Shown: positions 33,064-37,844 of the stretch, one piece after another | Layout: every line of letters starts with the position of its first letter | Position numbering within the stretch: position 1 is the first letter of the stretch | Source of the DNA: a virus | Length of the DNA: 37,844 nt | Reading direction: 5' to 3' (one strand) | Virus record (IMG/VR): IMGVR_UViG_3300030329_001001 | Location: 1-37,844 of that record | Translations under genes and position numbers: made by a program | The notes under the pieces: model-generated | Seen by the model: the letters and a program-made list of their open reading frames with translations, nothing else | Told to the model about the DNA's origin: nothing | Databases searched by the model: none

Positions 33064-33188
33064 CCCCCCACAATCGCTTCTAGATATGTTATCATTGTGA
33101 ATCTAGATACATAGAACTTTGAATGTTCCCCAGACCCCATATCCATAGATATCTGGTTGCATCCTCCTAATCGAATATCTGTGGGGGG
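33064..33188. repeat. Long-range inverted repeat of C and G tracts
   Basis: CCCCCCACA at 33064-33072 is the exact reverse complement of TGTGGGGGG at 33180-33188, and GGCTT near 33196-33200 could extend the pairing to AAGCC at 33058-33062. The 107-base interior itself contains TCTAGAT/ATCTAGA (33079-33085 with 33101-33107) and a bulged hairpin at 33130-33156. Nearby G6 tracts on the + strand (33183-33188, 33192-33197) stand out in this AT-rich area. Confidence 0.6.
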
Positions 33189-33243
33189 TTTGGGGGGCTT
33201 CAGGATCTAAAGAATCTAGATTGAACACCTAATCTTTAATTGT

Positions 33244-33424
33244 CTATAGATACTTGAAGTAATCTTAGAGTGTCTATAATGAATATACATAATAAATAAT
33301 TATTAAGTAATATATCTATAGACTCTTTAAGTCATCTTATAGACCCCTTAGAATTATCTTTAAGAGGTCTATAAGTTCTCTTAAAGTCCCATTAAAAGAT
33401 AACCTTTAGGAGACCTATATGTAC
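33244..33424. repeat. 11-bp-phased CTTWAAG-like short-repeat array
   Basis: Degenerate heptamers recur at exact 11-base steps: CTTTAAG 33325, CTTATAG 33336, CTTAGAA 33347, CTTTAAG 33358, CTATAAG 33369, CTTAAAG 33380, ATTAAAA 33391, then CCTTTAG 33403 and CCTATAT 33414. Looser copies precede: CTATAGA 33244, CTTGAAG 33253, CTTAGAG 33264, CTATAGA 33316. T7 carries comparable CCTAAAG-type short repeats next to its terminal repeats. Eight or nine units in phase are unlikely by chance. This supports placing the genome end close by. Confidence 0.8.
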
Positions 33425-33486
33425 AATTACTTATACTGGTCTAGAGTCATTATTATTTTAGATATCTGTAGAGTTGCGGTGGCTTA

Positions 33487-33846
33487 ATGAAACTTAAGGT
33501 GGGAGCTTTGGATGTCGTGGTGTCATTCAAAGATATGGGTGATGAAGTCTTTGGACACTATGATCCTGCCCCTGAACCACACATAGATATCCACAAGGAT
33601 CTCACCACATACCTACAAGCCATGACAGTGCTGCATGAGGTCTTAGAGTGTATTGTGGATAACTATGGACTCAGCGTCTCTGAAAGTGGCATAAGAGTCT
33701 TAGAGAATCTACTGGTGATGATTGTTAAGGATAATCCAGAAGAAGTCCAGCGATGGCTGGAAGATATACAAGGAGTTTCTAATGATAACAGTAGAAAATC
33801 TTGTAAAGCGTATAGAGAGACTGGAGAGACTTCTAGAGGTCTATAA
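33487..33846 (+). CDS. Putative zincin-like protein with HEVLE motif
   Basis: 119 residues. The pattern PHIDIHKDL...TVLHEVLECIVDNYGLSVSESGIRVLENLLVMIVKDNP resembles a family of small phage proteins related to zinc peptidases, in which a strand (IDI) precedes an HExxH helix. Here the motif is H50-E51-V-L-E54, so the second His is Glu; activity is doubtful or uses different metal ligands. It would be the first or second gene at the left end of the linear genome. Start: ATG 33487 after GCGGTGGC, a weak ribosome site. The last 30 residues are read in a frame overlapping the next gene. Confidence 0.65.
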   Translation: MKLKVGALDVVVSFKDMGDEVFGHYDPAPEPHIDIHKDLTTYLQAMTVLHEVLECIVDNYGLSVSESGIRVLENLLVMIVKDNPEEVQRWLEDIQGVSNDNSRKSCKAYRETGETSRGL

Positions 33847-33940
33847 GTCTAATCGGGAAGATAAATATAAGAAGGCTTCAAAAGAAGACCTAAAGGAAAT
33901 ATCAGGGAAACTTGAGGATCATGATAAACGGAAAGATTAG
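33782..33940 (+). CDS. Small coiled-coil protein (52 aa)
   Basis: 52 residues from ATG 33782, chosen because AAGGAG at 33770-33775 lies six bases upstream. An in-frame ATG at 33722 has no such site. The sequence (MITVENLVKRIERLERLLEV...) is a basic/acidic heptad coiled coil with a Lys-rich end. It overlaps the end of the HEVLE gene by 65 bases and the next membrane gene by 20. Function unknown. Confidence 0.6.
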   Translation: MITVENLVKRIERLERLLEVYKSNREDKYKKASKEDLKEISGKLEDHDKRKD

Positions 33941-34298
33941 TGGGTGTGATAAGAGTTGTAATTGTCCATGTCCTAAAGAAACTGCTAAAGATGACCTGAA
34001 GAAATGTCAGGAATCCCGAAAGAAACAATCAGAGCAAATCTCTCAGCTTAAAAAAAAGATGTTTGCAATGTCCATAGCGATTGCTGTGGTTGTTGGCGTT
34101 GTTTCTAAAGAGACCATAGATAAAGTCGTAGAATACTTCCAGACTTACGACAAGGTTAAGCAAGCTATAGATAATGTAAGCCAGAGTCCTAATGATTACG
34201 AAATAGGCATTCCAATGTATTCTGGAGTATCTCCTTCGCCTAGTGCATTAGCAGTCTTTGGGTTGCCCCTATTGATGCCCTGTAAACGAAGGCGTTAA
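33921..34298 (+). CDS. Cys-rich single-pass membrane protein (125 aa)
   Basis: 125 residues from ATG 33921; TTG 33912 in frame is an alternative. The N-terminus carries five Cys (C9, C13, C15, C17, C29) in a KSCNCPCPKE context. A charged coiled-coil-like stretch (about 20-46), one hydrophobic helix MFAMSIAIAVVVGVVS (about 47-62), a further helix and a Pro/Ser-rich tail ending CKRRR follow. I recognise no family. An envelope protein involved in lysis (spanin-like) or superinfection exclusion is conceivable, but the order differs from classical Rz proteins. Confidence 0.6.
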   Translation: MINGKISGCDKSCNCPCPKETAKDDLKKCQESRKKQSEQISQLKKKMFAMSIAIAVVVGVVSKETIDKVVEYFQTYDKVKQAIDNVSQSPNDYEIGIPMYSGVSPSPSALAVFGLPLLMPCKRRR

Positions 34299-34594
34299 AT
34301 TTGGTAAAAAAATCTGAGACCCTATATATCGTGTGTTTCGTCCAGTTTACCCCGTAGCCCCGTACGCATCCGCACGTATCACGATTTGCACGGCCGCACC
34401 ACCTACACGCTGAGCACGGCATACGCTGCATGGCGAGTACACTATCAATGTACCGATGTACAATCGGCCGCCAACATAGCGAGCTGCTCGATTGATATTG
34501 CCCTCTATTTTTTTGAGGGCGGTTTTAAGTTTTAGTACATCTTTACTGTACTTATTGTGGTACACTTACCGATACTACATGAGGAGGATACTCA
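34299..34594. promoter_or_regulatory. Non-coding spacer before the early operon
   Basis: This 296-base spacer separates the left-end genes from the AGGAGGATA-led early operon, so it is the best place for early host-type promoters and operators. Bases about 34340-34480 are clearly GC-richer than neighbours. AGTACA (34534-34539) and TGTACT (34547-34552) form a perfect inverted repeat. GTAC also occurs at 34449-34452-like positions in AATGTACCGATGTACAATC. A possible weak -35/-10 pair (TTTAAG near 34525, TGTACT 34547, 17-base gap) overlaps that palindrome. I cannot assign a promoter with confidence. Confidence 0.45.
34500..34520. terminator. Possible hairpin terminator (GCCCTC/GAGGGC)
   Basis: GCCCTC at 34500-34505 pairs with GAGGGC at 34515-34520 around a T-rich 9-base loop, and GGTTTTAAGTTTTA follows. 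The T tract lies mainly in the loop and the trailing T run is broken, so efficiency is uncertain. It could separate left-end transcripts from the early operon. Confidence 0.4.
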
Positions 34595-34972
34595 ATGAAG
34601 TACGCAAGAAAACCAATTACAGGTGAAACAGTGCGAGTACATAAGAACCTTAATACAGGCAAGTGGAGCGTATCAGCTCGCATACCTAAAAAGGGATTCC
34701 AAGTTATCGCCCATCTTGATACCGTGACGATTCACAATGCGATACCTAAAGTATCTATAAAAGGTGTACAGCGTATCCGTGAAAAACAAGTACGATCAGT
34801 GGTGGCACGTATTGAAGGTACATTTATAGGTACTAACATAGATACCGCAGCGAGTACCGCTATTTACTACAATCCTTACCGTAATGAAAACTTTACTTAC
34901 ACCGATGGCACTATATATAAAGGTAGCAGCGTTGGTACTTTTCATAGTGCAGCATCACACTTCAATATCTAG
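34595..34972 (+). CDS. Conserved phage hypothetical protein (125 aa)
   Basis: 125 residues. VRVHKNLNTGKWSVSAR near the start, an AHLDTVTIHNA segment, RIREKQVRSVVARIEG and YYNPYRNENFTY form a pattern I recall from a broad uncharacterised phage family (V...NL..G.WSV ... H ... R.R......A...G ... NPY....F). Beta-rich and basic. First gene of the early operon after the palindromic spacer, so likely expressed at once on infection. GAGGAGGATA precedes ATG 34595. Function unknown. Confidence 0.75.
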   Translation: MKYARKPITGETVRVHKNLNTGKWSVSARIPKKGFQVIAHLDTVTIHNAIPKVSIKGVQRIREKQVRSVVARIEGTFIGTNIDTAASTAIYYNPYRNENFTYTDGTIYKGSSVGTFHSAASHFNI

Positions 34973-34985
34973 GAGGATATTCAAA

Positions 34986-35306
34986 ATGTATAAATATGAC
35001 GAACTAGCCGAGCACTATAGAACTTTCCTACGAGAAAATGGCCAAGAATGGGCGATCGAGAACATTGATGATATTCATCACTACGCATTTAATCAGGATT
35101 ATTACATAATTGGCACTTATCGAGCCAAGCAATGGCTAGCCGATAACGTTTTTGAGTGTATCGAGGTTATCCGTGAATATGAACAAGATAATTTCGGTGA
35201 GGTTATGACAGACTTAAGCGAGCCTGAAAAGATTGTGAATATGTACGCTTACATAGTTGGCGAGCAAGTGGTACAGGATATACCGATCGACACTGTATTC
35301 GCATAA
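34986..35306 (+). CDS. Small acidic early protein (106 aa), ArdA-like or host-takeover candidate
   Basis: 106 residues from ATG 34986, supported by CTAGGAGGATATTCAAA just upstream. A longer reading from 34884 overlaps the previous gene in the wrong context. It is very acidic with many Tyr/Asp/Glu (KYDELAEHYRTFLRENG, ENIDDIHHYAFNQDYY). Strongly acidic early proteins often mimic DNA or bind host enzymes. The comparison with ArdA-type antirestriction proteins is inference from composition and position, with no motif match. It is followed by a strong terminator. Confidence 0.65.
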   Translation: MYKYDELAEHYRTFLRENGQEWAIENIDDIHHYAFNQDYYIIGTYRAKQWLADNVFECIEVIREYEQDNFGEVMTDLSEPEKIVNMYAYIVGEQVVQDIPIDTVFA

Positions 35307-35326
35307 AAACACTCGCAAGCTCGCAA

Positions 35327-35360
35327 GGTATCGCAGCTGAAAAGTTGCGGTATCTTTTTT
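35327..35360 (+). terminator. Strong rho-independent terminator in early operon
   Basis: A 12-bp stem (GGTATCGCAGCT 35327-35338 with AGTTGCGGTATC 35343-35354, three G-U pairs) closed by a GAAA tetraloop is followed by six T at 35355-35360. It lies 20 bases after the 106-aa early gene, so the first two early genes can form their own transcription unit. A second small hairpin (GCTGG 35366-35370, CCAGC 35376-35380) follows. Confidence 0.88.
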
Positions 35361-35422
35361 ACCGTGCTGGACAATCCAGCGATCCGAGATTTTTAGTCAT
35401 CACCAATACAGGAGGATACATA

Positions 35423-35713
35423 ATGAAACAAGAAGTACCACTATACGCCACAATCCCCGCCAATAAAAGAGGGTATCATGTTATCTACTTTACAGGCACT
35501 GCAGATACCAGCAGCTTGACGGGATATGGTGATATCCAACAGGGTAAGGTATGGGAGGAACTGCCTAAAGGCCTCCCCATAATTCATCATTCATGGGATT
35601 CTGCATTGATAGCTTTAGAATTAGTTAATAGCTATCGCTCCGATGCTAAAGAATACCTACAGGCATTACTACAGCTAGTACCTACTCATGGTGGTAAGGT
35701 GGTCTATAAATGA
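35423..35713 (+). CDS. Early hypothetical protein (96 aa)
   Basis: 96 residues from ATG 35423, with AGGAGGATACATA directly upstream. An in-frame start at 35345 would lie within the terminator and is rejected. Sequence MKQEVPLYATIPANKRGYHV... is mixed alpha/beta with GYGDIQQGKVWEELPKG in the middle. No family known. The stop overlaps the next gene's ATG (ATGA at 35710). Confidence 0.65.
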   Translation: MKQEVPLYATIPANKRGYHVIYFTGTADTSSLTGYGDIQQGKVWEELPKGLPIIHHSWDSALIALELVNSYRSDAKEYLQALLQLVPTHGGKVVYK

Positions 35714-35850
35714 ATAACGATAGACCACTATTCGACAAATTAGGCACACTCGGTAAGATATCTATCATTGCTGCTGGACTCTTATTGTTCCCTTTTTTAT
35801 TCGTATGGTATGTACTTGATACATTCTATACAGCTACTTTCAAAAACTGA
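35710..35850 (+). CDS. Small early membrane protein (46 aa)
   Basis: A 46-codon ORF whose ATG overlaps the previous stop. One membrane helix spans about residues 16-39 (KISIIAAGLLLFPFLFVWYV region) with a polar N-terminus. It ends right where the first copy of the 40-bp early leader begins. Possible roles are superinfection exclusion or membrane takeover. Function not known. Confidence 0.6.
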   Translation: MNNDRPLFDKLGTLGKISIIAAGLLLFPFLFVWYVLDTFYTATFKN

Positions 35851-35890
35851 TTAGTCAAAAACAATCTATAGGAGGATAATAAAATGACTA
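35851..35890 (+). repeat. Early leader repeat, copy 1
   Basis: A 40-base block covering TTAGTCAAAA, ACAATCTATAGGAGGATA and the ATGACTA start of the next gene. It differs from copy 2 (36561-36600) at one base in 40. It contains the ribosome site GGAGGATA and a CTATAGG word similar to the core of T7-type promoters. Confidence 0.85.
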
Positions 35891-36486
35891 TAAAAACTAC
35901 AATAACAATTCCAACACCGATAAAAAAGTGTATCCGTAAAGAGGAACATAGCCGATCGGCCGTTCATGCTGCACTGCTATCATACGATCCCTCATTCGGC
36001 GGTACAGTTTTAGCCACCGATGGGGCTACTCTCATATCTATTAAGAATCTAAAAGGTACTGGTGAATCCACTACTCGATTAGTCCATCGGGATAGTCTTA
36101 ACAATCGTATGCAAGGTAGCCGAGTAGAATTATCCGATGATATGCTCATGGTAGAATCTGCAAGGGATAAATGGTCTAAGGGTACTTATGTGGAGGATAT
36201 GCCAGCACCACCATATCATGACGTTATCGGTATTCCCGATGAGGATAAGGTAGCTCATACTGTAACGATAGACGCTGAGAAGCTATACAATATGGCATTA
36301 GCGTTGCGAGCTGCTGGACAAAGGCCTACTGTTACTCTTTACTTCCCTAAAAACAATTCAGCAATAGCGGTCGATGGTGGTATCGGTGTAGGTATGCTAA
36401 TGCCGTGCAACACCGATAAAAACTATGCAGCTTCTAAAACACGTTTTCATGCTCATGCTGAGAATGCTAAGAGGATACAGGAATAA
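35884..36486 (+). CDS. Sliding-clamp-like (DnaN-type) early protein
   Basis: 200 residues, about half a bacterial beta clamp. The features in order resemble DnaN: LATDGATLISI (43-53, cf. ATDG.RL), EDMPAPPYHDVIGIP (104-118, cf. FPDYxRVIP), then VTIDAEKLYNMALAL (127-141), VTLYFPKNNSAIAVDG (150-165) and the C-terminal GVGMLMPC (168-175, cf. VVMPMR). This suggests a shortened clamp fold made of the end of domain II and domain III plus an ATDG-bearing part. It could serve the phage polymerase, or bind host clamp-interacting proteins as a decoy. The assignment is by motif resemblance only. It is introduced by leader repeat copy 1. Confidence 0.55.
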   Translation: MTIKTTITIPTPIKKCIRKEEHSRSAVHAALLSYDPSFGGTVLATDGATLISIKNLKGTGESTTRLVHRDSLNNRMQGSRVELSDDMLMVESARDKWSKGTYVEDMPAPPYHDVIGIPDEDKVAHTVTIDAEKLYNMALALRAAGQRPTVTLYFPKNNSAIAVDGGIGVGMLMPCNTDKNYAASKTRFHAHAENAKRIQE

Positions 36487-36505
36487 ACACTATAGGAGGG
36501 TATAG

Positions 36506-36556
36506 GTGAAAACTTATACTCTCTTTTTCACAATCGGATATCATGGTGATATCTAA
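36506..36556 (+). CDS. Possible 16-codon mini-ORF between early genes
   Basis: GTG at 36506 follows AGGAGGG (about 36494-36500) by five bases and reads 16 codons (VKTYTLFFTIGYHGDI) to TAA 36554-36556. The end overlaps the perfect inverted repeat GATATCA/TGATATC (36537-36553). It could be a leader peptide coupled to folding of that hairpin, or a relic. Weak evidence. Confidence 0.25.
   Translation: MKTYTLFFTIGYHGDI
36537..36553. repeat. Perfect 7-bp inverted repeat (GATATCA/TGATATC)
   Basis: GATATCA 36537-36543 and TGATATC 36547-36553 around TGG, just upstream of early leader repeat copy 2. It could be an operator or RNA hairpin. There is no T-run, so not a terminator. Confidence 0.5.
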
Positions 36557-36560
36557 AACT

Positions 36561-36600
36561 TTAGTCATAAACAATCTATAGGAGGATAATAAAATGACTA
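36561..36600 (+). repeat. Early leader repeat, copy 2
   Basis: Matches copy 1 (35851-35890) in 39 of 40 bases, including the CTATAGGAGGATAATAAAATG part and the first codons of the gene. It is 710 bases downstream of copy 1. Confidence 0.85.
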
Positions 36601-37178
36601 CTAAAAACACGATGAGCACTACCTATACCTTAAGAATCTATGAAGATGATTGTTCAGAATCACCTAGAGAATGGGATAATCTCGGCATCATGGCCTGTAG
36701 CCACCCTAGGTACAATTTGGGCGATCCCGATGTTAGTCCAGCGGATATACCCGATGATGCGTTGCTAGTCTTACCTTTATATCTTTATGACCATAGCGGT
36801 ATAACTATGAACACTACAGGTTTTAGCTGCCAATGGGATAGTGGTCAGGTAGGGTATATCTACACTACTAAAGATAAGATCAAAGAATGCTACGGTGATG
36901 CTGTTACTCTTGATTCTTTAGATATGAAGAAACTGCAAAAGCAATTAGTCCAAGAGGTAGCTACCTATGACGAATACCTTAGAGGGAATATATACGGGTA
37001 CTCTTTAGAATCCGATGGTGAGTTGATTGATAGCTGCATGGGATTCTATGGTACTAATTGGTTAGATAATGGTCTATTCGAGAATCTACCTATTGAAGTA
37101 GTCCAGCATATCACCGATAACGATATGGATATAGAGCATGGCTGGAATACATTAAACACAATTACAATTAGTCAATAA
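36594..37178 (+). CDS. Conserved uncharacterised phage protein (WDSGQVGYIY family)
   Basis: 194 residues. EDDCSESPREWDNLGIM, RYNLGD, LPLYLYDHSGITMNTTGFSC and QWDSGQVGYIY near residues 15-90, with SLESDGELIDSCMGFYG later, form a pattern I recall as widely conserved in phages and plasmids, without an established function. Abundant acidic and aromatic residues. Given early expression and spread on mobile elements, counter-defence is a reasonable guess but only that. Introduced by leader repeat copy 2. Confidence 0.75.
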   Translation: MTTKNTMSTTYTLRIYEDDCSESPREWDNLGIMACSHPRYNLGDPDVSPADIPDDALLVLPLYLYDHSGITMNTTGFSCQWDSGQVGYIYTTKDKIKECYGDAVTLDSLDMKKLQKQLVQEVATYDEYLRGNIYGYSLESDGELIDSCMGFYGTNWLDNGLFENLPIEVVQHITDNDMDIEHGWNTLNTITISQ

Positions 37179-37205
37179 CAATCTATAGGAGGATACATAA
37201 TGACT
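37168..37205 (+). repeat. Early leader repeat, copy 3 (diverged)
   Basis: Shares TTAGTCAATAACAATCTATA and GGAGGATA followed by CATAATGACTA with the other two copies, with small changes just before the ATG. Its left part overlaps the stop codon of the 194-aa gene. A fourth, shorter relative (TTATCTATAGGAGGATAA) lies at about 37374-37391. Confidence 0.8.
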
Positions 37206-37370
37206 ACTAAAACAGAATTACAACCAATCACTAAAACAGCATTCTATGCGTTGTGTGGTGAGCTATTAGTCGATCCTACGATAGCGTTAGAAGATGAGGC
37301 TATAGTCAAGATGATTGATAGTCGAGCACCTTATAAAGATGTTTATGATTACATGGTGAATACCTTTTAA
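37200..37370 (+). CDS. Small early protein (56 aa)
   Basis: A 56-codon ORF starting at the ATG inside leader copy 3 and ending at TAA 37368-37370. The product begins MTTKTELQPITKTAFYALCG, sharing MTTK with its neighbour because the leader repeat extends into the coding sequence. The rest (ELLVDPTIALEDEAIVKMID...) is a helical acidic domain. No family recognised. Confidence 0.65.
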   Translation: MTTKTELQPITKTAFYALCGELLVDPTIALEDEAIVKMIDSRAPYKDVYDYMVNTF

Positions 37371-37395
37371 CACTTATCTATAGGAGGATAAAGTA

Positions 37396-37713
37396 ATGCT
37401 ATATATGGAACATAAGGAATTAAAACGATTCTTAACAGATAAACAGATAGGTGATTTAGAGTGTGATGGTGCTATCGAGTGGATAGAATACTTTGAACAC
37501 TTTTGGATTCGCGATACTAGGAGGATACTTAATATGCGTAAGCTAAAGGCCAAAACAATTAGACGGTTAGTCGCTAAGACTCTAGAGCTCAATAAAGAGC
37601 AGCAGCTACGTAGACATCATCTTGTATGGATACTTGAACGTATCGCTGGACAGGGTGATGGTTACTTACCCTCAAAAGAATTATATAAGATTGTACAGGA
37701 CGATGACCAATGA
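37396..37713 (+). CDS. Early hypothetical protein with internal start (105 aa)
   Basis: 105 residues from ATG 37396, with CTATAGGAGGATAAAGTA upstream. The N-terminal 46 residues are acidic/aromatic (GAIEWIEYFEHFWIRDTRR). An in-frame ATG at 37534 (residue 47) has its own ribosome site AGGAGG at 37519-37524, giving a 59-residue basic protein MRKLKAKTIRRLVAKTLELN... The ORF may therefore encode two products, or be an in-frame fusion of two former genes. The stop overlaps the next ATG. Confidence 0.65.
   Translation: MLYMEHKELKRFLTDKQIGDLECDGAIEWIEYFEHFWIRDTRRILNMRKLKAKTIRRLVAKTLELNKEQQLRRHHLVWILERIAGQGDGYLPSKELYKIVQDDDQ
37534..37713 (+). CDS. Possible internal start product of the 37396 gene (59 aa)
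   Basis: The same AGGAGGATA leader seen before other early genes lies inside the longer ORF, 9 bases before ATG 37534. The product would be a basic helical protein ending KELYKIVQDDDQ. It could be the true gene, with the upstream part being read only as an N-terminal extension. Confidence 0.45.
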   Translation: MRKLKAKTIRRLVAKTLELNKEQQLRRHHLVWILERIAGQGDGYLPSKELYKIVQDDDQ

Positions 37714-37844
37714 ATAACCAAATAACAATGATCAGTAAACTCATAGCACTATCAGATCACCTACAGCTCCCGCCCGATTCTTTTAGTCGATTATCACCAT
37801 CTTTTGAGGATAGGTGTAGGATTATCTATCAATCAGCCGATGGA
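37710..37844 (+). CDS. Early hypothetical protein, N-terminal part (continues at base 1)
   Basis: ATG 37710 overlaps the previous stop. The frame (MNNQITMISKLIALSDHLQL...) stays open to the window end and, across the 98-base redundancy, continues to the TGA at 241-243. Combined length is about 92 residues. The final base of the window (A) differs from the base that follows the repeat at the left end (T at 99), so the last base may be an assembly edge error. Confidence 0.7.
   Translation, partial: MNNQITMISKLIALSDHLQLPPDSFSRLSPSFEDRCRIIYQSADG
37746..37843. repeat. Terminal redundancy, right copy
   Basis: Exact copy of bases 1-98. The unit genome on this map is therefore 37,745 bases, not counting any true terminal repeat. 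Confidence 0.9.

Larger units (their letters stand above)
32909..33486. other. Gene-free, repeat-rich region; likely genome end / terminal repeat area
   Basis: No convincing ORF occurs in 578 bases between the terminase module and the first left-end gene. A 25-codon ORF at 32911 has no ribosome site. The region holds several perfect inverted repeats (32988-33004, 33037-33048, 33079-33107, 33130-33156), a G/C-tract inverted repeat (33064-33072 with 33180-33188), and an 11-bp-phased heptamer array (33244-33424). In T7 the terminal direct repeat and flanking short repeats lie exactly between gene 19 and the early genes. A circularised assembly shows a terminal repeat only once, so its limits cannot be read here. 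An attP in this region is also possible. Confidence 0.65.

Noticed and set aside
32909-34594. tRNA gene or tRNA 3'-end (attP) in the spacers
   Set aside because: I looked for the T-loop GGTTCRANYCC and its complement and saw none. A non-tRNA attP cannot be excluded.
1-37844. Recurrent word TTAGTCGAT in early genes (38, 151, 562, 1472, 37266)
   Set aside because: Most copies encode Leu-Val-Asp in frame, so codon preference explains them. No consistent spacing or intergenic placement.
1-37844. CRISPR arrays, insertion sequences, photosynthesis or nucleotide-metabolism genes
   Set aside because: No regular repeat-spacer array, transposase, psbA, thymidylate synthase or ribonucleotide reductase sequence is recognisable.

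Overview
The window is an essentially complete genome of a T7-like podovirus (Autographiviridae type). It has a single-subunit RNA polymerase, T7-type replication genes and the full T7-order virion module, all on the + strand. Coding is tight, with many ATGA-type overlaps and strong GGAGG ribosome sites. Bases 1-98 recur exactly at 37746-37843, so this is a circularly closed map of about 37.7 kb, cut inside an early gene (37710 to the end, continuing at 1-243). The host cannot be read from the sequence. Integrase next to the polymerase, moderate GC and no photosynthesis genes resemble T7-like phages of aquatic bacteria; this is inference.

Biological order starts near 33000. Region 32909-33486 is gene-free, full of inverted repeats, and carries an 11-bp-phased array of CTTWAAG-like heptamers that resembles the short-repeat arrays beside the T7 terminal repeat. 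The physical ends are therefore probably here. Then follow left-end genes (33487-34298), a palindrome-rich spacer (34299-34594), and an early operon (34595-37844 plus 1-1115) of small, mostly unknown genes. One of these has sliding-clamp-like sequence. Several early genes are preceded by a nearly identical 40-bp leader. A tyrosine integrase (1112) closes the early block.

The middle block (2006-12516) holds RNA polymerase, ssDNA-binding protein, RusA-type resolvase, primase-helicase, a small sigma-region-4-like protein, a cytosine-C5 DNA methyltransferase with a 280-codon ORF nested in another frame, a PP-loop ATPase, family A DNA polymerase, a LAGLIDADG protein, 5'-3' exonuclease and an Nmad1-like protein. 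The late block (12712-32908) holds portal, scaffold, capsid followed by a strong terminator, tail tubes A and B, internal virion proteins A-D, tail fibre and accessory tail proteins, a holin-like protein and the terminase subunits.

Most notable are the methyltransferase/nested-ORF pair, where both frames carry recognisable family motifs, the T7-like end repeats, the repeated early leader and the clamp-like early protein. No endolysin, repressor, tRNA or CRISPR array was recognised.
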